A stretch of DNA of 59,426 nt from an uncultured Pseudomonadota bacterium (GTDB lineage: Bacteria > Pseudomonadota > Alphaproteobacteria > RUG11792). Both the position numbers and the translations under genes were made by a program. Below, piece by piece: positions 47,214-57,684 of the stretch (positions are counted from its first letter, which is position 1; each line of letters begins with the position of its first letter). The notes beneath the pieces were generated by a model. That model was not told where the DNA came from. It searched no databases and saw nothing but the letters and a program-made list of their open reading frames with translations. The DNA lies in contig CADBLQ010000011.1 in NCBI GenBank assembly GCA_902795615.1, positions 1 through 59,426 on the forward strand, read 5' to 3'.

Positions 47214-47552
47214 TTACATTAGTGAATCTAGAAGCTTATCAAATGCCTGTCTTTTGGCATCTGTTCTGTTTGCATATTTATGTTGTACAAAGTCATCATA
47301 TCGCAATATTTGCTTGTGAACTATAGGTTGAAGTTGAGGTAAATACTTTGACGCAAGTTCAGCTAATCGTTTGGGGTCATTTAAATAACTCCATTCTGCT
47401 CCAAATACCCGTAAATCATCTGTAACTCTTATAATTTCATTGTTTATTTTATTTAAATTTTTACGCAAAAACACAACTTCATACTTAATTCTGGAAACAC
47501 ATATTCCTAATACAATTAGCACACACAGTGCAATAACAGATAATTGACGCAT
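47214..47552 (-). CDS. ftsL: Cell division protein FtsL
   Basis: FtsL is a small bitopic division protein that forms a complex with FtsB and FtsQ. The 112-residue sequence has a short cytoplasmic start, one membrane helix (about residues 5-22), a coiled-coil leucine-rich segment (KYEVVFLRKNLNKINNEI), and the alphaproteobacterial block EWSYLNDPKRLAELASKYLP. Its place between rsmH and ftsI is the standard one and supports the call strongly. Confidence 0.88.
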   Translation of the reverse strand: MRQLSVIALCVLIVLGICVSRIKYEVVFLRKNLNKINNEIIRVTDDLRVFGAEWSYLNDPKRLAELASKYLPQLQPIVHKQILRYDDFVQHKYANRTDAKRQAFDKLLDSLM

Positions 47553-47572
47553 TTATTCCTCCCATAATATAA

Positions 47573-48448
47573 TTATAACTTGGTATTATTAAAAATAAAG
47601 CCCCGTAATTTAGCAGAACGAGAACGTGGATTCCTTTTAATTTCTTCTGCTGATGCAGTAATTACGCCGTCTACAATTGGCTTAAAATGAGCGTTGCTAC
47701 TTGCCCAATATTTTACAATTCGGTCTTCTAGAGCGTGAAATGTAATTGTCGCAATAATGGCGTTTCCATTTAATATCTTTGTTAAATTGTGTAGTGCAGT
47801 ATCTATTTCCCGTAATTCGTCATTTACATATATTCGTATTGCTTGAAACGTTTTTGTTGCCACATCAATATCAGAATGTTTCCTATGTTTTTTTGAATAC
47901 CCAAACACACTCGTTATAATTTCATGTAGTTGTAGTGTTGTCTCTATTTTATTATTATTTCTTGATTCAATAATAGCTTTTGCAATCTTTCGTGAATGTA
48001 CTTCATTTCCATAGTTATATATAATCTCCGCTAAATCAGTTTCACTATATGTATTAATGACTTCATATGCAGATATTCCTTCGCATGACATTCGCATATC
48101 TAACGTTCCATCCTTTGAGAAAGAAAAGCCACGTTCTGCAACGTCTAACTGCATTGACGACACTCCAAAATCAAATAGTACTTTGTCATACTGCCCATTG
48201 AGCGTTGCAATAATATCAGCAAATTTCCCTGGTACGAAACTGAATCGTTCTCCATAAACTCTTTTTAAGTCATTTGCTCTACTTTTAACTGTTGGGTCTC
48301 TATCAATGGCAGTAACAAAACATTTGGAAGCTTTTAATATTGCTTCTGTATGCCCACCATACCCAAATGTCGCGTCAATAATCTTATCTCCGTCCATTGG
48401 GTTCAGCATTTTTAATACTTCATCTAGTAAAACCGGAATGTGGTTCAT
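47573..48448 (-). CDS. rsmH: 16S rRNA (cytosine-1402 N4)-methyltransferase RsmH
   Basis: RsmH (MraW) methylates C1402 in the decoding centre of 16S rRNA. The protein begins MNHIPVLLDEVLKML, the family start, and has the SAM-binding DATFGYGGHTEAIL, DFGVSSMQLD, RGFSFSKDGTLDMRM and FHALEDRIVK blocks. An in-frame ATG at 48511 would add 21 unrelated residues and is rejected. It is the first gene of the dcw remnant; mraZ is not upstream, and no other dcw gene is present. Confidence 0.95.
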   Translation of the reverse strand: MNHIPVLLDEVLKMLNPMDGDKIIDATFGYGGHTEAILKASKCFVTAIDRDPTVKSRANDLKRVYGERFSFVPGKFADIIATLNGQYDKVLFDFGVSSMQLDVAERGFSFSKDGTLDMRMSCEGISAYEVINTYSETDLAEIIYNYGNEVHSRKIAKAIIESRNNNKIETTLQLHEIITSVFGYSKKHRKHSDIDVATKTFQAIRIYVNDELREIDTALHNLTKILNGNAIIATITFHALEDRIVKYWASSNAHFKPIVDGVITASAEEIKRNPRSRSAKLRGFIFNNTKL

Positions 48449-48652
48449 GTCATAGTAAGAAAACCTATCAATACAATGATTTTGGAATTTGAAAAAAGAA
48501 ATTGCAACCAAACATAGTGCATTGAATTGAATAATAGTATGTATACATTAAATGCAATATTAGACAAACTAAAAGCCTACCCTATCCAGAATTAGATTGT
48601 ATTGAAATGCTTTTATAAACCCAACGGACAATCTAGCCCGTTTGATTTAGTG

Positions 48653-49186
48653 TTACTTTTCGTCTTTTTTAGCACCGTCAGCTATGTCTTCTGTGTTTGC
48701 TCCCTGTTCAGATATAGCTTCACCTTCATCCGAAGCTACCATTTTTTCATCCCCCTCTGCTCCTAAATCAGCTACTTCATTTTTGTCCGCTGGGTTATTG
48801 TCTTGGTTTTCAACATTATTAATATTTTGAACATTTGGATTAAAAAGATTTAAAAAGGGAACCGGTAATATAATACCGTAATGCGGTGAACCGAAAGCGA
48901 TGGAGTTGTGTGGAGGGAAAATATTCGGCAGATATTCTGGAGCTGCCCCCTCTTCGTTATTAGCAACGTCAGCATTATTAGTGTCTTTCACATTGTTTGT
49001 TGTTTCTGTGTTTGCCGTAGGTTCAGACTGGGTATTGGAGCTATTAGAGTCTGGAAAACACAAACTGAGACCATTATATGGTTGTTCAGAACCTTGAGAT
49101 TGAGAATGCATTGCAAACAAATTATTGCCAAGGATAAAAACCGTTGCACATACCAAACTAGCACATACTTTTTTAAAATTAATCAT
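48653..49186 (-). CDS. Exported low-complexity acidic protein of unknown function
   Basis: No family is recognised for this 177-residue protein. The signal peptide MINFKKVCASLVCATVFILGNN is clear, with cleavage after LFA at about residue 25. The mature chain is low-complexity: rich in Asn, Thr, Glu, Asp and Ala, with a short Pro-rich and aromatic island (PHYGIILPVPFLNLF), and ends in an acidic stretch. An earlier ATG at 49225 would spoil the signal peptide by adding 13 residues. Disordered acidic exported proteins of this kind often face the host or periplasm, but no role can be read here. Confidence 0.65.
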   Translation of the reverse strand: MINFKKVCASLVCATVFILGNNLFAMHSQSQGSEQPYNGLSLCFPDSNSSNTQSEPTANTETTNNVKDTNNADVANNEEGAAPEYLPNIFPPHNSIAFGSPHYGIILPVPFLNLFNPNVQNINNVENQDNNPADKNEVADLGAEGDEKMVASDEGEAISEQGANTEDIADGAKKDEK

Positions 49187-49365
49187 GAAAGCCTCACAAA
49201 AAAACTTTACGATGTTCCTCAACATCCAATGTTATTTTAACACTTTTTTAACTACGCGTCAAGCATATCAGCGTCAAAAAAAATGGGCATATTTACCTTT
49301 TGGAATTTACGCTATTTTAATTGCTGATTAATAACCTCGTTTTATATGGAACTTTGAATAAATTT

Positions 49366-50889
49366 ATGGTATCCAAAGTTAAAACTGTTGCTTTCATAGG
49401 AATGTTGCCAACAGAGATCATTGTAGAAGCTCAAATCTCATCTGGTATTGCATCTTTTTGTATTGTTGGATTACCTGATAAAGCTGTAGCAGAAGCTAAG
49501 GAGCGAATACGTTCAGCATTTTTTACATTAGGATTAGGATTTCCGACTAGACGAGTAACTGTTAACATGGCTCCTGCAGATATTCCGAAAGTAGGGTCGC
49601 ATTATGACTTACCAATAGCTCTAGCTATTTTATCTTCTATGGAAGTTATCAGTAGTGAGGAATTATTATCTTATTTGGTCATGGGGGAACTAGGACTTGA
49701 TGGAAGTTTAAATTACGTTTCAGGAGCTATATGTGCTGCAATGTTTGCTAATGAAAATAATCTATCTTTCGTTTGTCCTCAAAAATGTGCGAATGAAGCT
49801 GTATGGAGTGGTAACCAAAGTATAATTGCAACGGAGAATTTAGGACAACTATTAAACCATCTTAATGGAAAATCGCAAATACCATTTATTGAACCAAAAC
49901 TGATCAATAGTAATAATTATAATTATAGTGAAGATTTTTCTGATGTAAAAGGGCAATTAATTGCAAAACGAGCATTAGAAATAGCTGCCTGTGGCAGACA
50001 TAACGTACTTATGATAGGTCCACCTGGTTCAGGCAAATCTATGCTCGCTTCAAGATTACGAACCATTCTACCCCAGCTTTCAGCAAAAGAAATGCTAGAA
50101 ACTACATGCATTTACAGCTTAGCTGGTATGCTTCCAGAAGATGGAATTATTTATAATCCACCATATAGAACTCCTCATCACTCATCATCATTGGTTGCAA
50201 TGGTGGGAGGTGGTTCTAATGCTAAGCCAGGAGAAATATCATTAGCTCACAATGGAGTGCTTTTTCTTGATGAATTACCTGAATTTCAAAGACAAACAAT
50301 GGAAGCTTTACGTCAGCCACTAGAAGATAAATGTATAACAATATCTCGTGCTAAAGAGCATATTACGTATCCTGCCAATATACAGTTAATAGCAGCGATG
50401 AACCCGTGTAAATGCGGGTATTTTGGCATACAAAATAAAGAATGTTCAAAAGCTCCAATGTGTGCAAAGGAATATTTAAATAAAATTTCAGGACCAGTAC
50501 TAGATAGATTTGATATTATTTTGTATATAAATAATATTTCAAATTCTGAACTGCTAACCAATTCTTCTTCTGATACATCACCTACTATAAGAGCAAGAGT
50601 GCAGGCGGTTCAAGAATTGCAAATTCGTAGAAGTGAACGACACAACGTAGTATCTAATCAACTAAATGGTCAAATTAACAATAAATACCTTGAAACCATT
50701 GCTAATATGACTGATGATGCAACAAAACTTATGAAAGATGTCTTAGACCGTGCTTATTTATCAGCACGTGGGTTTCATAAAATAATAAAAGTTGCTCGAA
50801 CAATTGCTGACATGCGTAATTCAGAATGCGTTAGTTCAAATGATATATCAGAGGCATTACAATACCGTAAAAACATAAACGAAATATGA
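49366..50889 (+). CDS. comM: ComM/YifB family AAA+ ATPase (Mg-chelatase-like)
   Basis: ComM is a hexameric helicase that promotes branch migration when transforming DNA recombines with the chromosome. The 507-residue protein has the N-terminal Lon-like domain (VAFIGMLPTEIIVEAQISSG, PDKAVAEAKERIRSA, NMAPADIPK), Walker A GPPGSGKS near residue 224, Walker B GVLFLDELPEF, and a CKCGYFG cysteine motif in the insert. Translation from 49321 is possible, but MVSKVKTVAF fits the family start. dnaB follows after about 100 bases. Confidence 0.93.
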   Translation: MVSKVKTVAFIGMLPTEIIVEAQISSGIASFCIVGLPDKAVAEAKERIRSAFFTLGLGFPTRRVTVNMAPADIPKVGSHYDLPIALAILSSMEVISSEELLSYLVMGELGLDGSLNYVSGAICAAMFANENNLSFVCPQKCANEAVWSGNQSIIATENLGQLLNHLNGKSQIPFIEPKLINSNNYNYSEDFSDVKGQLIAKRALEIAACGRHNVLMIGPPGSGKSMLASRLRTILPQLSAKEMLETTCIYSLAGMLPEDGIIYNPPYRTPHHSSSLVAMVGGGSNAKPGEISLAHNGVLFLDELPEFQRQTMEALRQPLEDKCITISRAKEHITYPANIQLIAAMNPCKCGYFGIQNKECSKAPMCAKEYLNKISGPVLDRFDIILYINNISNSELLTNSSSDTSPTIRARVQAVQELQIRRSERHNVVSNQLNGQINNKYLETIANMTDDATKLMKDVLDRAYLSARGFHKIIKVARTIADMRNSECVSSNDISEALQYRKNINEI

Positions 50890-50985
50890 GTACATGACTA
50901 AGTTAAAAACGTATTTTACACCATTTCTGCAGTGACTGTTGTTAGGTATAGTAAAATAAGTGGGAACAATTATATAGATGGAAAT

Positions 50986-52410
50986 ATGGAATTTAATGAA
51001 ATTCCGGCAATATGTAGTAATTACGATGCTGAAAGAGCTTTTTTAGGAGCATTAATTCTTGATAACGCACTGCTGGACAGTATACCAGATTCGTTTTCAT
51101 CCGTACATATATCTGCTCCATTACACCGAGATATATTTAATGCCATTACATCCCTTGCTAATAAGGGAATAGTAGCTGATCCAATTACTTTATCAACTGA
51201 ATTAGGAGCAAATACTCAATTTACCGAAGCAGGTGGGCAGAGTTTTTTGCTGTCATTAGTAGAAGCTGTAATAGGAATGAATATCGCTGACTACGCGTCA
51301 GTTATTACTGATCTTTATTTACGTCGTGAGCTTAACAAAATATGTGTAGATGCCGGCTATAATGCTACTCATCAACTTGATGATACGCTTGCAATAGACT
51401 TAATTGATCAAACTGAGCAAAAACTGTATAACTTGTCAAGCCAACACATTGGAGGACAGATGGTGCAGTTTGGGGATGCTTTGGCTGACGTTATTCGTAC
51501 GTCAAAGGAGGCACTAACCAGTGAAGGTCATATTTCAGGAGTGACGTCAGGATTTACTCTCATGGATAGATGTTTGGGGGGCTTTAATCGTTCGGATTTA
51601 TTAATTCTTGCCGGTAGACCATCAATGGGAAAAACAGCACTTGCAATTAACATCGCGTTTAATGCTGCCAAGGCTAGACTACATGGCAAAAAAGAAGGAG
51701 CAGGTGTTATATTTTTCTCTCTTGAAATGTCTGCAGAGCAATTAGCTACTCGACTACTATCTTGTGCTACCTGTGTGTCTGCATGGGATATAAAACGAGG
51801 CAATATTAATAGAAATAACATAGAAATTTTTTCAAAATTTTATCGAGATATGGAAAAACTAGAACTATATATCGAAGAAACACCAAATATTACAAGTCAA
51901 CAAATTAAACATAAAATTAGAAAAATGCAGGTAAAAAGCAATATAGGACTAATTATAATAGACTATCTCCAACTAATGTCTGCTGAGTATACTAGCAAGC
52001 GAGAAGCAACAAGTATATTAAATCGAGTACAAGAAGTTTCATCTATTACTAGACAACTGAAAGGTATTGCCAAGGATTTAAATATTCCAATAATTGCGTT
52101 ATCACAATTATCAAGAGCTGTTGAACAACGAGATGATAAAAGACCACAATTAGCTGACTTACGTGATAGTGGCTCAATTGAACAGGATGCGGATGTTGTA
52201 ATGTTTGTATATCGAGAAGCATATTATAAATCAAGACAAGAACCAAAGGTCAATACCCCTGATCACGATAAGTGGGAACAGGAGATGAGCCAGATTTATA
52301 ACAAAGCTGAATTAATTATTGCTAAACATCGAAATGGACCTATATCAACTATTCCATTATTTTTCGATCCTACTCTCACTAAATTCGGTAATTTAAAAGG
52401 TGAACAGTAA
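50986..52410 (+). CDS. dnaB: Replicative DNA helicase DnaB
   Basis: DnaB is the hexameric helicase at the replication fork. The 474-residue protein has the N-terminal domain starting DAERAFLGALILDN, a linker, and the RecA-like C-terminal domain with Walker A AGRPSMGKTALAIN, FFSLEMSAEQLATRLL, IIIDYLQLM (Walker B), and ALSQLSRAVEQRDDKRPQLADLRDSGSIEQDAD. All are intact. The frame opens at a GTG (50932), but the ATG at 50986 is preceded by a TGGA element and gives the normal family start. No intein is present. Confidence 0.96.
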   Translation: MEFNEIPAICSNYDAERAFLGALILDNALLDSIPDSFSSVHISAPLHRDIFNAITSLANKGIVADPITLSTELGANTQFTEAGGQSFLLSLVEAVIGMNIADYASVITDLYLRRELNKICVDAGYNATHQLDDTLAIDLIDQTEQKLYNLSSQHIGGQMVQFGDALADVIRTSKEALTSEGHISGVTSGFTLMDRCLGGFNRSDLLILAGRPSMGKTALAINIAFNAAKARLHGKKEGAGVIFFSLEMSAEQLATRLLSCATCVSAWDIKRGNINRNNIEIFSKFYRDMEKLELYIEETPNITSQQIKHKIRKMQVKSNIGLIIIDYLQLMSAEYTSKREATSILNRVQEVSSITRQLKGIAKDLNIPIIALSQLSRAVEQRDDKRPQLADLRDSGSIEQDADVVMFVYREAYYKSRQEPKVNTPDHDKWEQEMSQIYNKAELIIAKHRNGPISTIPLFFDPTLTKFGNLKGEQ

Positions 52411-52603
52411 CAATAGTCATAACAGAACACTTACCTTAGCTTTGGTAATGCCTTAACATGGCGACATCTTTAATCAAGATTGCTTACATAAGACAATCCA
52501 AAAAAAAACGGGGATATATAGGGGTTTTGTCGAAATGTCTCTATTGCTTAATATTATAGAACTTGATATCATTATACGATTGGTTCAATTGCGGAGTTTA
52601 GCA

Positions 52604-53902
52604 ATGACAGATGACTTAAAAAATAAGATAGGATTTTTGACATTCTTATCTATCGTTATAAATGCACAAATTGGTGCAAGTATTTTTTTATTACCAGCTG
52701 AGTTAGCTCGCTTTCGCTCCTTTGGTTTAATTGGGTGGATAATTGGAGGATTAGGTGCCGTCTTAATTGCTATGGTTTTCGCATTTTTGTGTATGGATAC
52801 ACCAAAAACAGGCGGACCACATACTTATGCAAGAATGTTTTTTGGTGAAAAGGTCGGTTTCTTTGTGACCTGGATTTACTGGTGTGGCTCGTGGGCATGC
52901 AACCCCATCATAATAGCAACTGCTGTTAATTACTTATGCTGTGTAATAGGTGATTTGTCTACTACTGGTAAATTGATAACTGAAATATCAATAGTATTAT
53001 CACTCACTGCGGTGAATGTAAAAGGTATTAAAGCAGGCGGATATTTTGGTAATATATTGCTTTTATTAAAAATATTGCCATTAATAATTGTGCCAGTATT
53101 AGCATTTGGTAATATGCATATGGAGCATTTTGCAGAACATACACCTGCAGAAATGTCAGTTGCTGAAACTATTTTAAAGTCGAGCTTAATTGCCTGTTGG
53201 GCGTTTGTTGGCTTGGAGGAAGGGGGGGCAGCAGCACATTCTGTTATAAATCCTAAAAAGACTGTCCCCTGGGGAATAGTTCTAGGAACTACGTTTGTTG
53301 CCATTGTTAGTTTATTAATAACGATTTCCGTGTTTGGAGTTATTCCATTAGCTGAGTTAGAGAAAACAGGAGCACCATTTGCAGCAGTTTTAAATTCACT
53401 ATTAGGTGGCTCATATGAAAAACTTATAGGTGTTTTAACATTTATAATGTGTTATGGTTCATTAAATGCTTGGGTGTTATTCAGTGGGCAAATAGCACAA
53501 TCAGCATCTAATGAAAAGGTATTTCCAAAATTATTTGGAAGAACGTCAGATAATGGCACTCCAACTACAGCATTATGGTATGCATGTTTTGGTACTATAG
53601 CGATTTTAATAATAAACGAAGCAACACCGTTTGGTTCTACACTCAGTGAGTTTCTAGATATGTCTGTAATTATTTATTTGGCATTATACCTTGTAGCAAT
53701 TGTATCTTATATTTTTTGGATGATTAAAAACAAAAAATATGTGTGGTGGAAGATATTAGTAACCTTAGGTGCATTTGCCTTCTGTATTCTGATCATGTCA
53801 AGTTCAAATATAAAAAGTCTTTATGCATTAGGCATTTTATTACTGGTAGGACTACCGATATATTTTTGTGTTAAACGGGAAAGCACTTGTAACATGGTAT
53901 AA
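52604..53902 (+). CDS. APC superfamily amino acid permease/antiporter
   Basis: This inner-membrane transporter of about 432 residues belongs to the APC superfamily and looks most like the basic amino acid/polyamine antiporters (AdiC/PotE type). Marks are the helix-1 motif INAQIGASIFLLPAEL (the unwound GxG substrate site), the helix-3 region GGPHTYARMFFG, and FVGLEEGGAAAHSVINPKKTVP, the family's 'E-x-x-x-x-x-S...NP.K.VP' block. Twelve helices are likely. The frame opens at 52535, but MTDDLKNKIGF gives the normal start. The substrate is not readable. Its last codons overlap the rnpB promoter. Confidence 0.85.
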   Translation: MTDDLKNKIGFLTFLSIVINAQIGASIFLLPAELARFRSFGLIGWIIGGLGAVLIAMVFAFLCMDTPKTGGPHTYARMFFGEKVGFFVTWIYWCGSWACNPIIIATAVNYLCCVIGDLSTTGKLITEISIVLSLTAVNVKGIKAGGYFGNILLLLKILPLIIVPVLAFGNMHMEHFAEHTPAEMSVAETILKSSLIACWAFVGLEEGGAAAHSVINPKKTVPWGIVLGTTFVAIVSLLITISVFGVIPLAELEKTGAPFAAVLNSLLGGSYEKLIGVLTFIMCYGSLNAWVLFSGQIAQSASNEKVFPKLFGRTSDNGTPTTALWYACFGTIAILIINEATPFGSTLSEFLDMSVIIYLALYLVAIVSYIFWMIKNKKYVWWKILVTLGAFAFCILIMSSSNIKSLYALGILLLVGLPIYFCVKRESTCNMV

Positions 53903-53903
53903 T
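53895..53903 (+). promoter_or_regulatory. Extended -10 promoter of rnpB
   Basis: TGGTATAAT is a perfect extended -10 box (TGn plus TATAAT at 53898-53903). It lies in the last codons of the permease gene, and the expected start, seven bases on, is exactly the first base of the P1 stem of RNase P RNA (53911). No good -35 box is seen, as usual for extended -10 promoters. Confidence 0.65.
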
Positions 53904-53910
53904 TACACGT

Positions 53911-54385
<475 letters not shown>

Positions 54386-54418
54386 AAAGTAATTTTTTAG
54401 TATTTATATGGAGTTAAT

Positions 54419-55036
54419 ATGATAGCGTTAATACTATTTATTGTTGCCACATTTGTGCTGATATCACTATACAAGAGCTTGGGTAAAAACGAGTATTCGA
54501 CTTTACAGGAAAAAATCGTTATAAAACCTGCTGTTGAAGTTTCAAATAAAGGCAATAACGCCCAAAACAGTGCTTATAGTAATCAAATAGCTCCTAAAAT
54601 ATTAGAATTAAAAAATATATATCCTGATTTCGTTGCCGAAGTTTTTATTAAAGAAGCAGAACAAACATTTGACGACGTATTTAATGCATTTGCGTCTTCC
54701 CAACACCAAGTACTAAAATCTAAGTTGTCAGAAAGTTTGTATGAGCAATTTGCTAGTCAGATTAAAAAACGAGAAGATAACAATTTACGACAGGAAATAT
54801 CAATAGTTCATAAAAACACTGAAATCGAAAACGTTAAAATAAATTCATTGGAAGTTGAACTTACAGTTAAGTTCGTCGTAGAACAAGTAAGTGCAATGGT
54901 AGACGTTAATGGTGTTTCGTATGATAATCCTTCAAAATTAGCTCGTAAAGTTCAGCATACCTGGGTGTTTGTCTCTCACAATAACGAACTTCCTACTAAG
55001 TGGATTATAACCAAAACAAGTGCTAAGGAAATTTAA
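54419..55036 (+). CDS. Tim44-like inner-membrane protein (TimA)
   Basis: Bacterial Tim44 homologues (TimA) occur in alphaproteobacteria and are related to the mitochondrial import motor subunit; their role is in the envelope or protein export. The 205-residue protein has one N-terminal membrane helix (about residues 2-20), a charged linker, and the Tim44 domain from about residue 72: FIKEAEQTFDDVFNAFASSQ, then KSKLSESLYEQFASQI and a beta part ending HTWVFVSHN...KWIITKT. It follows rnpB and overlaps the end of the convergent NuoM-like gene by 14 bases. Confidence 0.85.
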   Translation: MIALILFIVATFVLISLYKSLGKNEYSTLQEKIVIKPAVEVSNKGNNAQNSAYSNQIAPKILELKNIYPDFVAEVFIKEAEQTFDDVFNAFASSQHQVLKSKLSESLYEQFASQIKKREDNNLRQEISIVHKNTEIENVKINSLEVELTVKFVVEQVSAMVDVNGVSYDNPSKLARKVQHTWVFVSHNNELPTKWIITKTSAKEI

Positions 55037-56246
55037 AAAACGGCACTACTCCACCTATTACAATTAACGTAATTATAAGTATAATTACTACAATTTGTGT
55101 TGTTTTTAATCTGTGAAGGTGATAGTTAACAACGACCTCCTTTCGTTTAAATATAAGGTTCATTATACAGCACGATGAAATAATAATCAAGATAATCAGT
55201 AATACGGTCATTGTTGGATTTACAATGTTTGAGTTATGCAATGCACAGATTTCCGCTAAAAATCCAACGCTTCCGGGAATACTGGTTAGGCATAGCGAAC
55301 TGATTAAAACCAGTATCCAACTTTTATTAGATATAAGCATTCGACCTTTTTCAATATCTGTTGCCATAAATGCCAATACCATCGTAATGCTATGAGCAAT
55401 TAAACTATATATGAACCAATAGGAATATGGGCTAGCAAGAAGTATAAATAAGTATAAATTCATGTGAATTATCGAACTATAGGCAAAAACGATTTTAAGA
55501 TTCGATTGTTTATATTGAGAATATTTGTATTGAGTACATACAGCACTTAGTATGCCACTAAGTATTATGTACTGCGTAAATGATGGAAGAGGCAGTAAAA
55601 AACGTACAATTATTAGTGAACTATATTTTAAACATACAGAAGCAAGCATAATTGAGCAGATTATTGACGATTTTCCGTGAACCGTTGGAACCCAATAATG
55701 AAACGGAAACATGGGTAACTTTATTGCAGATGCTAAAGCTATTAGCCAATAGCACCACTCTCTTGTAGGAACAAAACTATAACTTTTACTATCAATACTG
55801 ATTTGTATAATTGCTACTAATAATAAACAAGCACTTATAAAAGTATATATCAGATATTGATATACGATATTAACATTTTTGCATTTATGTTCTGAAAGCA
55901 TCATTAGCATCATTGGAATCATTGACGCTTCCATATACATAAACATCGAGAGGGCATCAGTAGAACAAAATGCGTTAATTGCACAAAACACAAATAGTAC
56001 CATACTGATAAAAAATAATTTTGGATGGTATAGCGTATGCTCTCTGTTACATACCAATATAGAACATATAAGACATATTGCGGGTATTGCTATACTAAAC
56101 GCATTTGCTAAGGCATCACTACATGATATAAAAATTGAATTATAAATAATAAGATACGCAAGGTATATTGCTATAACTATTGCATAATGAGATTTTATTA
56201 CTAATAAAATCAATATAACCAGAGCGAGAAGTATAAAATCAATCAT
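55023..56246 (-). CDS. nuoM: NuoM-like proton-pumping membrane subunit, short form
   Basis: NuoM is an antiporter-like subunit in the membrane arm of complex I. Here the essential Glu in the MYMEASMIPM block (residue 106) and the Lys in ASAIKLPMFPFHYWVP (the FAxKxPxxPxHxWLP motif) are both present, so a proton path is likely. At 407 residues it is about 100 shorter than Escherichia coli NuoM (509), partly at the N-terminus. It overlaps the NuoL-like gene upstream by eight bases. No other nuo gene is in view. A Mrp-type antiporter subunit of the same superfamily is the alternative. Confidence 0.7.
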   Translation of the reverse strand: MIDFILLALVILILLVIKSHYAIVIAIYLAYLIIYNSIFISCSDALANAFSIAIPAICLICSILVCNREHTLYHPKLFFISMVLFVFCAINAFCSTDALSMFMYMEASMIPMMLMMLSEHKCKNVNIVYQYLIYTFISACLLLVAIIQISIDSKSYSFVPTREWCYWLIALASAIKLPMFPFHYWVPTVHGKSSIICSIMLASVCLKYSSLIIVRFLLPLPSFTQYIILSGILSAVCTQYKYSQYKQSNLKIVFAYSSIIHMNLYLFILLASPYSYWFIYSLIAHSITMVLAFMATDIEKGRMLISNKSWILVLISSLCLTSIPGSVGFLAEICALHNSNIVNPTMTVLLIILIIISSCCIMNLIFKRKEVVVNYHLHRLKTTQIVVIILIITLIVIGGVVPFFKFP

Positions 56247-57570
56247 GATAAAAAACCGTGTATATAACTATAATAATAAAACCGCAAAATACCCATTTTA
56301 CGTGCGTTGCGAAGTCATTACGCTGTAATACAGCTAAATAACTTCCCGCTTTATAAATATTTTTATATGCTAAGCTGAAGTACAGCTTCTCGATTATCTT
56401 ATTGATATAGTTTACAGTATCAGCTGCCCAACTGAATGATATCTGTGGTAGTTTAATATTTACTTGTTTTATAGGTAATTTCCGAGCTATAATAAATGCT
56501 ATGGCAATAGAGCTTATTTCTTCAAATATTGCTTTCCATCTCAAATCCACATGTGTGTTTGTATAAGCAAGATACCCGATAGGAATAGATACAGTTAATA
56601 GCCACCATACAGCTGAAAATTTAAATTTTTCACCTATATTTGGAGTTCTAAAACAGTTTAAATATAAACGAATTAATACTATATATGATATTAATGTTGC
56701 TAATGCAATACTGATTTTGCAAAATAATGACATTTCAAGACTATTTATTGTTAATTTTGCATATGAACCAATAAATGGTGGAATTCCGAGAGCTGATAAT
56801 AAAGCAAGTGTACCTATTACTTTAACACCATGATTATGTATAAATTTTCTAAAATCCTTAGTATTATAGTATTGTATGTAGTAGTGAAAAATTAAAAATA
56901 TTATTGATTTGTAAAACGCATGGCATGTAAAGTATAATATTGCGATATTTGAATATTTTAATCCACACAAAACATACATTATGCCAGCTGATGATATAGT
57001 TAGCATTGCCATTATTTTTTTTACGTCTGTTTCAAATAATGCAGTGACAGCTGATACTATGGCAGATACTAATCCAGATATGATAGTAGCTGTGAGTATT
57101 TGTGAATATGGAGCAAATATCTCAGGAAATTTATATAAGCATATTACGCCTAAACCCACTATTGTTGCACAATGAATAAATATTGAAACAAACGTATGAG
57201 CATGAGTTGCTTGCAATAACCAATTTGAAAACGGAAATTGAGCACTTTTGCAAAGACAAGCGATTAGAATACTCCAAGCTCCTAATTCACTATTTCGATT
57301 AAGTACTCCATATAAAAACAGTAAGCTGGCAAACATGTTATAGGCATAGACAGTTGAAGCAGGCTTACTATGTTTTTCAAATGATACGAATAAAGCTGAC
57401 ATTACCCCAAGTGATTCAATTCCAACAAAAAATAGGGAAATATCAGCCGCCAGAACTGTACTACACATTATACCAGCAAATACTGCTAATGATGGTTTTT
57501 TCCTACATAATGGAATAAGTATTAACAGTGCAGTAGCACAGATGAAATATTCAAAAGTTGTATGAACCAT
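56239..57570 (-). CDS. nuoL: NuoL-like proton-pumping membrane subunit, strongly shortened
   Basis: NuoL is the distal antiporter-like subunit of complex I. The family core is clear: the essential Glu (IESLGVMSAL, residue 52), the Lys in LCKSAQFPFSNWLLQATHAHTFVS (the KSAQxPxxxWLPDAMxxPTPVS motif), the HCATIVGLGV helix, and ETDVKKIMAMLTISSAGIMY, followed by HAFYKSIIFL. At 443 residues it is about 170 shorter than E. coli NuoL; the Glu is at 52 instead of 144, so about three N-terminal helices are missing. The start ATG at 57570 cannot be moved far upstream. It forms a two-gene unit with the NuoM-like gene. Confidence 0.68.
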   Translation of the reverse strand: MVHTTFEYFICATALLILIPLCRKKPSLAVFAGIMCSTVLAADISLFFVGIESLGVMSALFVSFEKHSKPASTVYAYNMFASLLFLYGVLNRNSELGAWSILIACLCKSAQFPFSNWLLQATHAHTFVSIFIHCATIVGLGVICLYKFPEIFAPYSQILTATIISGLVSAIVSAVTALFETDVKKIMAMLTISSAGIMYVLCGLKYSNIAILYFTCHAFYKSIIFLIFHYYIQYYNTKDFRKFIHNHGVKVIGTLALLSALGIPPFIGSYAKLTINSLEMSLFCKISIALATLISYIVLIRLYLNCFRTPNIGEKFKFSAVWWLLTVSIPIGYLAYTNTHVDLRWKAIFEEISSIAIAFIIARKLPIKQVNIKLPQISFSWAADTVNYINKIIEKLYFSLAYKNIYKAGSYLAVLQRNDFATHVKWVFCGFIIIVIYTVFYHD

Positions 57571-57684
57571 TAGTTATAAAGACTTATTATGATAGTCAAA
57601 TTTATCACTAAAAGTAATTATGCATTTTTGCTAGCTACAGATTAGCATATGGAGATAACTGCCTTTAGATATTGGAATTTGATT

